Shown in pieces: positions 29,564-38,612 of a stretch of 64,000 nt of DNA; within the stretch, counting starts at the first letter, position 1, and the number at the start of each line of letters is the position of its first letter. Made by a program: the position numbers and the translations under genes. The DNA is from Novispirillum itersonii subsp. itersonii ATCC 12639 (GTDB lineage Bacteria > Pseudomonadota > Alphaproteobacteria > Rhodospirillales > Rhodospirillaceae). Below the pieces are notes generated by a model. That model saw nothing but the letters and a program-made list of their open reading frames with translations, did no database searches and was not told where the DNA came from. The DNA lies in contig NZ_KB907337.1 of NCBI RefSeq assembly GCF_000381985.1, positions 261,697 to 325,696 of the forward strand, given 5' to 3'.

Positions 29564-31228
29564 TTATCCGGTCACAGCGCGGTTCCGCCCGCTCCGTTTG
29601 GCTTCGTACAGGGCCATATCGGCCCGGGCGATGGCATCTGCGATGCTGCTGTCGGTGGTCAGCACCTGTGCCACCCCCAGACTGATGGTCATGGTCCCGA
29701 CGTCAGGGAAGGGGGCCTTGGCGACCAGAGCGCACAGCCGCTCAGCCAGTCCTTCTCCATCGGGCTGGGCCGGGGTTTCCGGCAGCAGCAGCACGAATTC
29801 TTCCCCGCCATAGCGGGCGAGGATATCGCAGGTGCGGATGTTGGTCAGCAGCAACCCGGCCAGCGCCTGCAACACCCGGTCCCCGGCCTGATGGCCGTAG
29901 GTGTCGTTGACGCTCTTGAAGTGGTCGGCATCTACTAGGAGAATGGTGAACGGAATGGCGGACCGCTGAAACAGGCTGAAGTGTTCAGCCGCAATGGCGT
30001 CAAAGCGGCGACGGTTCAGCACTCCGGTCAGGCCGTCATGGGTGGCGAGACGTTGCAGTTCCCGGTTGGCCTCCTCAAGGGCGGCGGTCCGTTGTGCGAC
30101 CAGCATTTCAAGAGACGCGTTAAGGGCCGCCAGATCGTGTTCCCGCTTCAGCAGGCTTTCCGCCATCGACCGGAAGGCTGTGTTCAGCAGCCTGATTTCT
30201 GCGGGACCGGTTTTTGCGTTGGGGAACGTTTCCGGCAGGCGGTCTTTTTCCTCAATGCTGCGGGCGGCTTCGGCCAGATCCTCAATCGGGCGGCTGAGAC
30301 GCAGCGCAAAGCGATACGCGATCGCCGAGAAAACCACCACACCGATCAGGCCAAGGACCAGGAGTTTTCTGATCAACGCCTGCACCGGGGCAACGGCATC
30401 AGCGCGGGGCTGGCGGACCAGAATGGTCCAGACAACGCTGGAATCAGGGCCGGTATCCACCTGCGCGGCGGCAGTCAGATACGCGGCACCATCCGGCCAT
30501 GTCAGATCACGGAAGCTGCGGTCTGGAAGGGCGGGTGCCTGTTCCGCACCAATCAGGCTGTAGGGATAGAGGATAGACCGGTTTCCGTTGACCAGAATCA
30601 CTTCGGCCTGCGTGTTGTTCAGGGAATCCCTGACCGCTGTGGCAATGGTTTCGGTCACCCAGTCCCAGGTGACATGGGCTGACAGAACGCCGCGCAATGC
30701 ACCATCCCGGGTCCGGACCGGGGTGGCGATGTCAATGAAGCGCAGCGGCTGCCCGCTGGTCGGCTGGGGGAGAAGTTTGGCCAGCATCACCGCTTCGTGG
30801 ATGTCGCCAAAGAAATTTCCGCTCTGCCCGGCCTGAAACCACGGCCTCGCCGCGGCATTCTGGCCGACCAGAACACCGTCGGTCGCCTGCAGGATCAGCC
30901 CGGTCTGATCGGTGACCCCGATCCAGGCATAGGCCCCATGGGCGGCTTTTCGTATATCAAGAACCCGGCGGACATCTCTGCCCGCCAGATCGCCGTCAGT
31001 AAACAGAGGCCCCTGCGCCAGAAGCTGGGCTTCCAGCTGCCGCTCCCGCAGGTTTTCTGACAGCAGGGCCGCGGCGGACTCTGCCGCCGCTTCCAGCCGG
31101 TGCCCGGCGATTGTTTTCAGTTCGTCTGTGGCGATGGAACCGACATAGGCACCTGCAACAACAACGCCGGTCAGGGCCAGTCCCCCGAACCACAATGTCA
31201 GGCGGGTTCGCAGGCTGTTGAAAAACAT
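29564..31228 (-). CDS. membrane diguanylate cyclase with periplasmic sensor
   Basis: Makes cyclic di-GMP in response to a periplasmic signal. Domains: TM helix 10-30, periplasmic dCache-like region 31-285, TM helix 288-307, HAMP-like linker 308-365, coiled coil 365-393, GGDEF domain 395-554 with GGEEF at 474-478. An inhibitory-site RxxD (RTCD, 465-468) lies five residues before GGEEF, so product inhibition is predicted. No EAL domain. The gene is 28 bases downstream of the antiporter-like gene on the same strand; a link is possible but unproven. Confidence 0.92.
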   Translation of the reverse strand: MFFNSLRTRLTLWFGGLALTGVVVAGAYVGSIATDELKTIAGHRLEAAAESAAALLSENLRERQLEAQLLAQGPLFTDGDLAGRDVRRVLDIRKAAHGAYAWIGVTDQTGLILQATDGVLVGQNAAARPWFQAGQSGNFFGDIHEAVMLAKLLPQPTSGQPLRFIDIATPVRTRDGALRGVLSAHVTWDWVTETIATAVRDSLNNTQAEVILVNGNRSILYPYSLIGAEQAPALPDRSFRDLTWPDGAAYLTAAAQVDTGPDSSVVWTILVRQPRADAVAPVQALIRKLLVLGLIGVVVFSAIAYRFALRLSRPIEDLAEAARSIEEKDRLPETFPNAKTGPAEIRLLNTAFRSMAESLLKREHDLAALNASLEMLVAQRTAALEEANRELQRLATHDGLTGVLNRRRFDAIAAEHFSLFQRSAIPFTILLVDADHFKSVNDTYGHQAGDRVLQALAGLLLTNIRTCDILARYGGEEFVLLLPETPAQPDGEGLAERLCALVAKAPFPDVGTMTISLGVAQVLTTDSSIADAIARADMALYEAKRSGRNRAVTG

Positions 31229-31256
31229 CGTAATCTCATGTGGTTAGGGGCGTCGG

Positions 31257-32516
31257 TCAGAGAAGCTGGAAGGCGAGAATGGCTGTAATGGTCGGCGGCA
31301 GGGCTGCCAGAAACAGATACAGCGGGTTGATCGCGCCTTCGTCAAAGCTGCCACGCAGAATGGAGAAACCGGCGGGATTGGGGGCATTGGCGATGACGGT
31401 CAGGCCACCACCGGTCACCGCACCGGCCACCAGTGCGTATTTAAACGATTCACTCAGGCCATCGACCAGCGAGCCGAGATAGGTCAGGGCTGCATTATCG
31501 GTGATTGCGGTCAGGGCCGTGGCGCCAAAATAAATCATCGTCGCATCCATATTGGCCAGCATCGGCTGCAGCCACCATTTCTGCTGTCCGCCCAGCACCA
31601 CCAGCCCGGCCAGGAAGAAGGCGACCATCAGCCCTTCCCGCAGGATCAGCGGATCCTGATAACGGCGGTAGGCCTGCGTGAAGCCGAGGAAGAACAGAAA
31701 CAGCCCCATAAACACGGCCGGATGGTGCGAGAACAGGACGACACCGCCCAGAAACAGCATGTGGATCATCATAACGGCAACGGGAACCTGATCTGCCGGA
31801 TGATCTGCCGGGGCCGCAGGCAGGCGGCGCAGCTCGGCGGCGAACAGGGCAGTCAGCACACTGGCATTCACCAGAACGGCAATGGCTGACTTCCATCCGA
31901 AATGGGTCAGCATATACATCAGGTCCCAGTTCCACTTGGCGGCAACCATCAGCACCGGCGGGGCGGCGAAGGGGGTCAGGGTGCCACCGATTGAGACGTT
32001 GACGAACAGGGTGCCGATGGCGGCGTACTTCAGCCGCTGGGAAATCGGGTTGCTGTAGTAGCGGTCCCGCAGCAGCATGGCGGCAAGGGTCATTGCTGCC
32101 GGTTCGGTGATCAATGACCCCATCAGCGGCACCACAGACAGGGTGGTGATGAAATAGGCCATCCCGGCGGGCATCGGCAGCAGCCGGGCAATGGCGCTGA
32201 CGCCGACCCGGGCCACCTGAATGATCGGCTTGCTGCCGGCGATCACCATAATGGCGAAAACAAACAGGGGCTCAGTATAATTCTGGGTATCAAGGTAGGT
32301 GGTCGCGGCCGCCTTCCCGTCAATAGAAAACATGAACATAACAAGAACAAGGGCCCAGAACCCGAAAACCGCCTCCACCTCGCCCAGAAGGTGCCACAGA
32401 CCGGCGTGAGCCGGGCGGGTGTGGGCCAGATGCTCAAAAAATTTGGTGGAGAAGGTATGAAGAACGGCGATGGCGAACAGGCCAGCGCCGATCATCTCAA
32501 CTGTTGTCGGGTGCAT
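31257..32516 (-). CDS. putative Na+/H+ antiporter (ArsB/NhaD-like)
   Basis: Polytopic inner-membrane protein of 419 residues with about ten to twelve hydrophobic helices. Segments such as PLMGSLITEPAAMTLAAMLLRD and FVNVSIGGTLTPFAAPPVLMVA resemble the paired re-entrant loops of the ion-transporter superfamily to which NhaD belongs. It probably exchanges Na+ for H+, but this is inferred from family resemblance. Followed by the diguanylate cyclase gene. Confidence 0.75.
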   Translation of the reverse strand: MHPTTVEMIGAGLFAIAVLHTFSTKFFEHLAHTRPAHAGLWHLLGEVEAVFGFWALVLVMFMFSIDGKAAATTYLDTQNYTEPLFVFAIMVIAGSKPIIQVARVGVSAIARLLPMPAGMAYFITTLSVVPLMGSLITEPAAMTLAAMLLRDRYYSNPISQRLKYAAIGTLFVNVSIGGTLTPFAAPPVLMVAAKWNWDLMYMLTHFGWKSAIAVLVNASVLTALFAAELRRLPAAPADHPADQVPVAVMMIHMLFLGGVVLFSHHPAVFMGLFLFFLGFTQAYRRYQDPLILREGLMVAFFLAGLVVLGGQQKWWLQPMLANMDATMIYFGATALTAITDNAALTYLGSLVDGLSESFKYALVAGAVTGGGLTVIANAPNPAGFSILRGSFDEGAINPLYLFLAALPPTITAILAFQLL

Positions 32517-33118
32517 GGGCTTCCGGGGTCCTCATTGCGTCGGCGGTGTTCTGATCCATCGGTACAGACAGCCATCGGCCCGGTCGGGGCCACCTGTCGG
32601 CAGAGGATCGGATACGGTTGCCCCATAATGGATGCCGACTTGGCATGGCGCAAGAAAAACACCCGCCAGCAGACAGTTTGAGACCGGATTTTACCCGGTT
32701 CCGCCGCAGAAATTGCGGAAAATTCTGTGTGCGGTGCAATAGAAAACGCCGGACAGCATGGCTGTCCGGCGTTTCTTCCAGCGAAGGGCATGGGGGGCAG
32801 TCGGGGGGCGCCCCTCGCTGAATCTGCATTTCGTTTCGACCAAAGGTATTAGATCGTTTAGCGCAAGATGCGCCATAAATCTACAGCAAACTTTGGTTTT
32901 GTTACCGTCGCGCCGGGAAACCTGCGCGACAAAAGGGACTATATCCAGTGACGGTTTCGGGAGAAACATGAAAAAGGTATAGCGGAAGATACCCAAATGT
33001 ATCACGGTCCGGTGGTCAGGCCAAAATGGTCGTCCGGGACAGTTTTTTGTCCTCCTCCGGGGGCAGGGCGGGCCCGGTGTGGCAGCCGGGGGACACTCCG
33101 GCCGGGGATGATAACAGA
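32517..33118. other. 600-bp intergenic region with stem-loops
   Basis: No convincing protein gene. It contains a perfect inverted repeat GAAACGCCGGACAGC...GCTGTCCGGCGTTTC (32743-32775) and a second repeat GTCGCGC...GCGCGAC around a 10-base loop near 32909-32932. The first has a better T run on the minus strand. A 61-aa minus-strand frame (32691-32876) runs through the first stem and is not accepted as a gene. The region must also hold promoters for the genes at each end. Confidence 0.5.
32742..32776 (-). terminator. perfect palindromic stem, possible terminator
   Basis: A 15-bp perfect stem with a tiny loop, followed on the minus strand by GGCGTTTTCTATT. No gene on that strand obviously ends here, so it may terminate a small RNA or be only a structured repeat. 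Confidence 0.45.
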
Positions 33119-33637
33119 ATGAGAGAGTGCAGGATGGGATGGTGTCGTCGGGTCTGTGCGGCCATACTGGTGTTGACGGTCTGGTCAGGGGCGGGGCTGG
33201 CCCCGGTGGATGCCCGCGCGCAGGCACCGTCACAGACGGAAGATCTGAGGTTTGACGTGCAGACAGTGCAGATTGAAACCACCGGAGGGACGCGGGCCTA
33301 TCGGGTGGAGATGGCGCTGACCCCGGCACAGAGGGAGCGGGGCCTGATGCACCGGACCAGTCTGCCTGCCGGCCACGGGATGCTGTTTGATTTCGGCAGC
33401 GTCCGTGATGTCGCGATGTGGATGAAGAATACCCTGATTTCTCTGGATATGCTTTTCATCACGGAAGATGGACGGATCGCCCGCATTGATGCCAATGCTG
33501 AGCCGCAGAGCCTGACGATCCGCCGGTCCGGTGTGCCGGTCCGTGCCGTACTGGAATTGCCGGGGGGCGAAGCCGCCCGCGCCGGGATTGCGGTCGGGGA
33601 CCGCCTGATTCAGCCGATGTTCCGGCCCACCCCCTGA
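33119..33637 (+). CDS. DUF192 family secreted protein
   Basis: 172 residues. An N-terminal hydrophobic signal (CAAILVLTVWSGAGLAPVDARAQA) suggests export to the periplasm, with cleavage after ARAQA or nearby. The DUF192 core is clear: VEMALTPAQRERGLMHRTSLPAGHGMLF, then MWMKNTLISLDMLFI and the end motif AVLELPGGEAARAGIAVGD. The family is structurally known but has no settled biochemical role. ATG at 33119 is preferred; ATG at 33134 is an alternative that keeps the signal. Confidence 0.88.
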   Translation: MRECRMGWCRRVCAAILVLTVWSGAGLAPVDARAQAPSQTEDLRFDVQTVQIETTGGTRAYRVEMALTPAQRERGLMHRTSLPAGHGMLFDFGSVRDVAMWMKNTLISLDMLFITEDGRIARIDANAEPQSLTIRRSGVPVRAVLELPGGEAARAGIAVGDRLIQPMFRPTP

Positions 33638-33656
33638 GGAGAGGGGCGGGACCCCC

Positions 33657-33977
33657 TCACCCCTGACCGGCGAGAGGGGGCGCGGAAACGCTTTCTGCAG
33701 CCAGCGCCTGAAAGACCGGGCTCTGGGCCATGATCTCGTCAACCATCTGCATGATGCGGGCGTGCTCATCCTGCGACAGGGACAGCCGCTGCTGGACCTG
33801 TGCAAACTCCACCAGGGCATCCTCAAGAACCCGACCGGCTTCCTGCAGTGTTTGGCCAACTTTTATGGCGTCACACCGCAGCTGCTGCACATGACTCAGA
33901 ATCCCTGAGTTGGTGTGCTCAATCTCACGGCAGGCTTTCATGACCCGAAAGGTATTGTGATCGATAATGTGTGCCAT
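33657..33977 (-). CDS. small helical protein of unknown function
   Basis: 106 residues, not recognised. It is mostly helical with heptad-like hydrophobic spacing (CREIEHTNSGILSHVQQL, then EAGRVLEDALVEFAQVQQRL and HARIMQMVDEIM), suggesting a coiled coil or four-helix bundle. An excellent Shine-Dalgarno (GGAGGGA) precedes the ATG, supporting it as a real gene. It is convergent with the DUF192 gene and upstream of tRNA-Arg. Confidence 0.7.
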   Translation of the reverse strand: MAHIIDHNTFRVMKACREIEHTNSGILSHVQQLRCDAIKVGQTLQEAGRVLEDALVEFAQVQQRLSLSQDEHARIMQMVDEIMAQSPVFQALAAESVSAPPLAGQG

Positions 33978-34208
33978 GGTCCCTCCTTCCGGCTATGCCG
34001 CTATGGAGACCCCCCGGTGTGGACCGGCAGATCCGCATCTGCCCGTTCACCCAGCTATGGTGCGCCTGTCGGCGGGGTAAACCAATAGTGATCATGGACC
34101 AGAAAGAGCGGGAATATTCCGCCGGAAAGGGCGGTCAGGGCCCTGTTTGCCCGCAATCGGATGGCAGAATGCAAAAACCCCGCCCTGCTGGTGCAGAAGC
34201 GGGGTGTC

Positions 34209-34285
34209 TGGCGCGCCCTGAGGGATTCGAACCCCCGACCAGCCGCTTAGAAGGCGGCTGCTCTATCCAGCTGAGCTAAGGGCGC
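34209..34285 (-). tRNA. tRNA-Arg(UCU)
   Basis: Full cloverleaf on the minus strand: acceptor GCGCCCT/AGGGCGC, D arm GCTC...GAGC, anticodon loop CTTCTAA giving anticodon TCT, T arm with GGTTCGAATCC, discriminator G and an encoded CCA at 34209-34211. Confidence 0.96.
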
Positions 34286-34354
34286 AGAAATGATCCTGAC
34301 AGTGGCAGGCTTAACGGGCCGGGCCGACGGAAACCGTCAGCCCGACGGCCCATG

Positions 34355-34654
34355 TCAGGAAACGCGGTTGAACGCAAAGTTTTCGGCGTAGCTTTTCGGG
34401 CGGATTGACCGCTCGTTGGGCTCCGACAGGCGGATGGTCCAGCCCTGACGCTTGGCGTAGCTCACAGCCTCTTCCCGGGTGGCGAACTTCAGGCGGATCT
34501 GTTTCGCGGTATCAGCAGATCCGGCCCAGCCCATCAGGCCGTCGTTGGCAACCGGGGCTGAGGCTTCAACTTCCAGCAGCCAGGTGCCGAGAGTGCCGCG
34601 CCCGGACTGCATGGCGTTTTTCGCCGGACGAAAAATGCGGACAACAGTGGCCAT
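34355..34654 (-). CDS. NDUFS4-like (ETC complex I 18-kDa family) subunit
   Basis: 99 residues matching the conserved domain of mitochondrial NDUFS4, an accessory subunit of NADH:ubiquinone oxidoreductase found in alphaproteobacteria. Visible features: ATVVRIFRPAKNAMQSGRG, WLLEVE, MGWAGSADTAKQIRLKF, and the C-terminal SYAKRQGWTIRLSEP...RPKSYAENFAFNR. It would sit on the matrix-like cytoplasmic arm near the FMN/NADH site. GGGAG stands 10 bases before the ATG. The frame is open further upstream through tRNA-Pro, which is not coding. It lies between two tRNA genes. Confidence 0.92.
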   Translation of the reverse strand: MATVVRIFRPAKNAMQSGRGTLGTWLLEVEASAPVANDGLMGWAGSADTAKQIRLKFATREEAVSYAKRQGWTIRLSEPNERSIRPKSYAENFAFNRVS

Positions 34655-34807
34655 CGTTCGGTAACTCCCGCAGTCACTACCGCCTGTCGTTCCGCTGCCG
34701 TCTGTGCGGCGGAAGGCGGACGGTTCTGTTTTCATTCCTACCGGCGGCGGTCTCAGCCGCCACTGCCGTGGTGCTGACCGTAACCTGACCGGATTTGACT
34801 GGACATT

Positions 34808-34885
<78 letters not shown>

Positions 34886-35162
34886 GACCTGTCCGAAGCG
34901 GAAAATATGGGGTTTGTCATCGCTTGGCAAGCTAAACCCGCAGCAATCCAGATCTCTTTTCACTTTGTCCGGACGGCGTAAGCCGGTTACCGGCTTTATT
35001 CCATTCTGTGGATGTGGTTACTATGCGGGGTATCTCTGCTGCGGTAAGGAACTGCCCCGGCTTGGTCAGTTCATACGTCTGTTAGAGGAAGGTCGGGGCT
35101 GGGTTTCATCCCTGAACGTGCTACCGTAACCGTTGTCTGTAAGACTCAGGGGATGCCTGAGA

Positions 35163-36236
35163 GTGAGGGGCGTGAGGATGAGCGGACACAGGAAAGCGGC
35201 GGGGGCGATTGCGGCGCTGACGGTGGGTATAATGGTCTTCCTCCGGGGGGCCGCTGCGGCGGAGTTTGAGATCCACTCGACGTTTCCGCGCGGCGTTGCC
35301 TTCATCGCTGACAGCGAGACCCGGTTGACCGGCCTGATTAACGAGCAGACGGACGGACGGCTGGCGGCGCGTCTCTATAACTCCGGCGAGGTGATCGCCG
35401 GGAAGGATGTGCTGACTGCGGTACAGAGCGGGAAGGTCGCTGCCGGCTTCGGTTGGGTCGGGTACTGGGCGGATAAGGTGCCGGTCGCTGAACTGCTGGG
35501 GGCGATGCCGTTTGGTCCGTCTCCGGCGACGGCGGTTTCCTGGATGTATGGGGGCGACGGCCTGACGTTGCTCAAAGACGTTTTCCGCCCGCAAGGGGTC
35601 GAAATTCTGCCCTGCCACATCGTCGCATCGGAGGCCGGTGGCTGGTTCCGTGCCGAGATCCGCTCCCCGGAAGACTTCAGGGGCCTAAGGATGCGCATCT
35701 CCGGTCTGGGGGGCGAGGTGCTGCAAAAGCTGGGGGCGGTGACATCGGCCCAGCCGTTAGAGCAGATGTATCCGGCGCTTGCCGGGGGAACGCTGGATGC
35801 GGCCGAGTTTTCGGTGCCGATGGCGGATATGAGCATCGGTTTCGAGACGTTTGCCCGCCATTATTATTTTCCCGGCTGGCATCAGCCGTCGAGCTGGAAC
35901 GCACTGATTGTCAACGCCGGGGTCTGGAAGGGACTGACCGCCGCGGACCGCCGGGGGATTGAGACGGCCTGCCGCCTGAATACCCTGTGGACGCTGACGG
36001 CACAGACCGGGTCACAGGTGACGGCGGTGGAACAGATCCGCGCCCTTGGGGTGACGGTCCGGCGGTTCCCTGACGGTGTTTTACAGGCGCTGGCCCGTAC
36101 CAGCCGTGACGTGCTGGAGGATAAGGCAAAGCGTGACCCGGAATTTGCCCGGGTGTATCGCAGCCTGACGGCGTTTATGGAGCAGGAACTGTCGTGGGAG
36201 GAACTGCAGGGCCTGCCGCGTCGTGTTCCCCGCTAA
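35163..36236 (+). CDS. TRAP-type solute-binding protein (DctP family)
   Basis: Periplasmic receptor of about 357-367 residues. The N terminus has a signal peptide ending near AAAAEFE. The DctP fold is shown by the SGKVAAGFGWVGYW segment, FRAEIRSPEDFRGLRMRISG with the carboxylate-clamp Arg, and GGTLDAAEFS. The start at an ATG preceded by GAGGATG is likely (35178); a GTG at 35163 is possible. No DctQ or DctM membrane subunits are present; the next gene is a sensor kinase. It may thus serve sensing rather than transport, or work with membrane subunits elsewhere. Confidence 0.85.
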   Translation: MRGVRMSGHRKAAGAIAALTVGIMVFLRGAAAAEFEIHSTFPRGVAFIADSETRLTGLINEQTDGRLAARLYNSGEVIAGKDVLTAVQSGKVAAGFGWVGYWADKVPVAELLGAMPFGPSPATAVSWMYGGDGLTLLKDVFRPQGVEILPCHIVASEAGGWFRAEIRSPEDFRGLRMRISGLGGEVLQKLGAVTSAQPLEQMYPALAGGTLDAAEFSVPMADMSIGFETFARHYYFPGWHQPSSWNALIVNAGVWKGLTAADRRGIETACRLNTLWTLTAQTGSQVTAVEQIRALGVTVRRFPDGVLQALARTSRDVLEDKAKRDPEFARVYRSLTAFMEQELSWEELQGLPRRVPR

Positions 36237-36307
36237 GCCGGTTGACCCAAAGAGTGCTGTGGTTCTTACAATGCTGCGGAAGGGCCTGAGATGATGAGGA
36301 TACGCCA

Positions 36308-38368
36308 ATGACGCTGCGGTCCCGCCTTCGCCCGTTACTGCCCCTGCTGCTGGGCAGTGGATTGCTTCTGGCCATCTGGGCATTCGGGGCGCTGTTCGCA
36401 ACTCATTCGTATTGGCGGGAACTGGAACGGGCACAGGGCTATAACGCCCGGCTTGCCACCTCTCTGGCCTATAATTTCAGCTCTGTGGTTGCCAATCTTG
36501 ATGTCGCCCTGCGCCGCAGCGAGGAAACGCTGGCGCGGGAATGGCAGAGATATCAGTTCGAGCGTTACCGGGCACTGGATTATCTGGTTGCAACCTTTAC
36601 CGGGCTGCCGCAGGTGACACGGGTGCTGGTGACCGATGCCGACGGGGTGCTGGTGTTTGACAGCCGCAGCCGGAATCTGCGCGGCATTTATCCCTTGCCG
36701 CGGAATTATGTGTCGATGGACCCTGCGGCGAATGGTCTGCTGCTGGTGGGGCAATCCGTGCAGGTGGGGGACCTGTCAGAAGTGATCGGGTTTTCACGCC
36801 ACATCCTGTCGCCGCAGGGGGACCGCCTCGGGACAGTGACGGCGATGGTCCGGCGTGATTTTTTTATGGCAGTCTTTAATGCGTCTGATATGGGGGCATC
36901 CGGTCAGAGCGTGCTGTACCGGCAGGCCGGGCGGGTGGTTGAAACCCCCAGCTCCAACCTTCTGCCATCCGAACGGGCCCCGGACTGGGCCCTGAAGTTT
37001 CTGGCCCCGGATGGCCCCTGCTGTGCGGAAACCCGGGTTGTCGAAACCCCGGAGCCGCATCTGGTCACCTATCACAAGATTGAAGGCTTTGACCTGCTGC
37101 TGGCGGTTGCGGTGGAGCAGGACGACGCACTGGACCGCTGGCGGGAAGATACCCGGAACTATGCCCTGCTGGGCGGGCTGCTGTCTCTGGTGGTGATCGG
37201 GGCAATGGTCATGCTGCACCGTGCGCTGGAGCGTCAGCGTCAGGCGATCAGGCTGCTGTCGGTGCGCGAGGCCCAGCTGCATTCCATCTTCAGCAATGCC
37301 GGGGCGGGTATTGTTCTGCTGGGGCGGGATGGGGTCATCCATGCTGCCAACGATGCCTTTGCCCGGATCGTCGGACGTCGGACGGCAGACCTGATCGGGG
37401 TGAACATTCAGGCGTTGACCCACCCGGAAGATCTGCGGCGGACGGAGAGCAGTCTGGGGGGAATCAGTCCGGTCGGACTGGTGTACGAGAAGCGGTATAT
37501 GCGGGCCAACGGTGTGCCGGTGTGGGTGGAGGTCAGTCTGACACCGCAGGATGCCGATGGCGGTAAAGGTGCGGGTAATCTGGTGGCTGTGGTCGCCGAC
37601 ATCTCTGAGCGGCGGACAGCAGAGCAGAGCCTTGCCGCCAAGGCCGATGAACTGGCCCGGTCGAACACCGAGCTGGAGCAGTTCGCTTATGTGGCATCCC
37701 ACGATCTGCAGGAGCCCCTGCGGATGGTCGTCAGTTATCTGCAGCTGTTGCAGCGCCGTCATGGGGCTGACCTGTCGGCTGATGGCCGGGAATACATTAC
37801 CTATGCCGTGCAGGGGGCACACCGGATGTCCAGCCTGATCCGCGATCTGCTGGATTATTCCCGGGCCGGGCGCGAGGTGATGCCGCTGACGGAAGTAGAT
37901 GCCCGGGATGTTCTGGCCGATGTGCTGACGTCGCTGTCTGCCAGTATTGCCGGGGCCGGGGCGCAGGTGATCCCCTTTGACGGGCAGGCGTTGCTGGTCT
38001 GCCGCCAGACGGATCTGTCGCGGCTGTTCGTCAACCTGATTGGCAATGCCCTGAAGTACCGGTCTCCGGACAGGGTGCCGGAGGTGGTGATCGGCTGCGA
38101 AGATCTGGGGGCGCAGTGGGAATTTTCGGTAAAAGACAATGGTATCGGGTTTCCGGCTGAGTATCAGGACCGGATCTTTAAGCTGTTTCAGCGCCTGCAT
38201 TCGGTGTCGGAGTATGAGGGCACCGGCATCGGTCTGGCCATTTGCCGCAAGCTGGTTGACAGCTATGGCGGCCGGATCTGGTGTTCGGCGGAAGAGGGGC
38301 GGGGGGCAACCTTCTACTTCCAGCTGCCCAAGGCAGGGCCCGCCGAGCATCGGCCCCTGCCACCCTGA
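36308..38368 (+). CDS. PAS-domain sensor histidine kinase with periplasmic sensor
   Basis: 686 residues. TM helix about 10-31, periplasmic Cache-like region 32-283, TM helix 286-305, PAS/PAC domain 320-435, HisKA domain 455-520 with phospho-acceptor His465 in ASHDLQEPLR, HATPase domain with N box LIGNALKYR (577-585), DNGIGF (610-615) and GTGIGL (638-643). The HDLQEPLR form is the one found in phytochrome-like kinases. No receiver domain or response regulator is adjacent. It is 71 bases after the TRAP solute-binding protein gene on the same strand, suggesting cotranscription and a receptor/kinase pair. Confidence 0.9.
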   Translation: MTLRSRLRPLLPLLLGSGLLLAIWAFGALFATHSYWRELERAQGYNARLATSLAYNFSSVVANLDVALRRSEETLAREWQRYQFERYRALDYLVATFTGLPQVTRVLVTDADGVLVFDSRSRNLRGIYPLPRNYVSMDPAANGLLLVGQSVQVGDLSEVIGFSRHILSPQGDRLGTVTAMVRRDFFMAVFNASDMGASGQSVLYRQAGRVVETPSSNLLPSERAPDWALKFLAPDGPCCAETRVVETPEPHLVTYHKIEGFDLLLAVAVEQDDALDRWREDTRNYALLGGLLSLVVIGAMVMLHRALERQRQAIRLLSVREAQLHSIFSNAGAGIVLLGRDGVIHAANDAFARIVGRRTADLIGVNIQALTHPEDLRRTESSLGGISPVGLVYEKRYMRANGVPVWVEVSLTPQDADGGKGAGNLVAVVADISERRTAEQSLAAKADELARSNTELEQFAYVASHDLQEPLRMVVSYLQLLQRRHGADLSADGREYITYAVQGAHRMSSLIRDLLDYSRAGREVMPLTEVDARDVLADVLTSLSASIAGAGAQVIPFDGQALLVCRQTDLSRLFVNLIGNALKYRSPDRVPEVVIGCEDLGAQWEFSVKDNGIGFPAEYQDRIFKLFQRLHSVSEYEGTGIGLAICRKLVDSYGGRIWCSAEEGRGATFYFQLPKAGPAEHRPLPP

Positions 38369-38414
38369 GGCTCTCCCTCTTTAAAACCTGACCGGAAAAA
38401 CCCTGCGGGCCGGA

Positions 38415-38448
38415 CAAAAAAAGACAGCCACCGGAAAACCGATGGCTG
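38415..38448 (-). terminator. terminator of the metC-hisI-COG0523 operon
   Basis: CAGCCATCGG-TTTT-CCGGTGGCTG followed by TCTTTTTTTG on the minus strand, about 165 bases past the GTPase gene stop. Confidence 0.75.
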
Positions 38449-38612
38449 CAAGGGGAGTCTCAAAGAGGGAGGCCGATTTGTAAAAACCGGCCAAGGACAA
38501 CCATATACGGGATTATGGCGCTGTCAATGCACTTTAGAAACATCATAGAAAAAAGGTGACTGTTTTTCTCTGCTTTCTCGCAGGGCCTGTACGGCTTTAG
38601 GCTGCATCGGTG

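Noticed and set aside
32691-32876. 61-aa minus-strand frame in the intergenic region
   Set aside because: It runs through a perfect hairpin, has no clear ribosome-binding site and resembles no family.
36794-38350. 518-codon minus-strand frame opposite the histidine kinase
   Set aside because: Antisense shadow; the kinase motifs on the plus strand are unambiguous.
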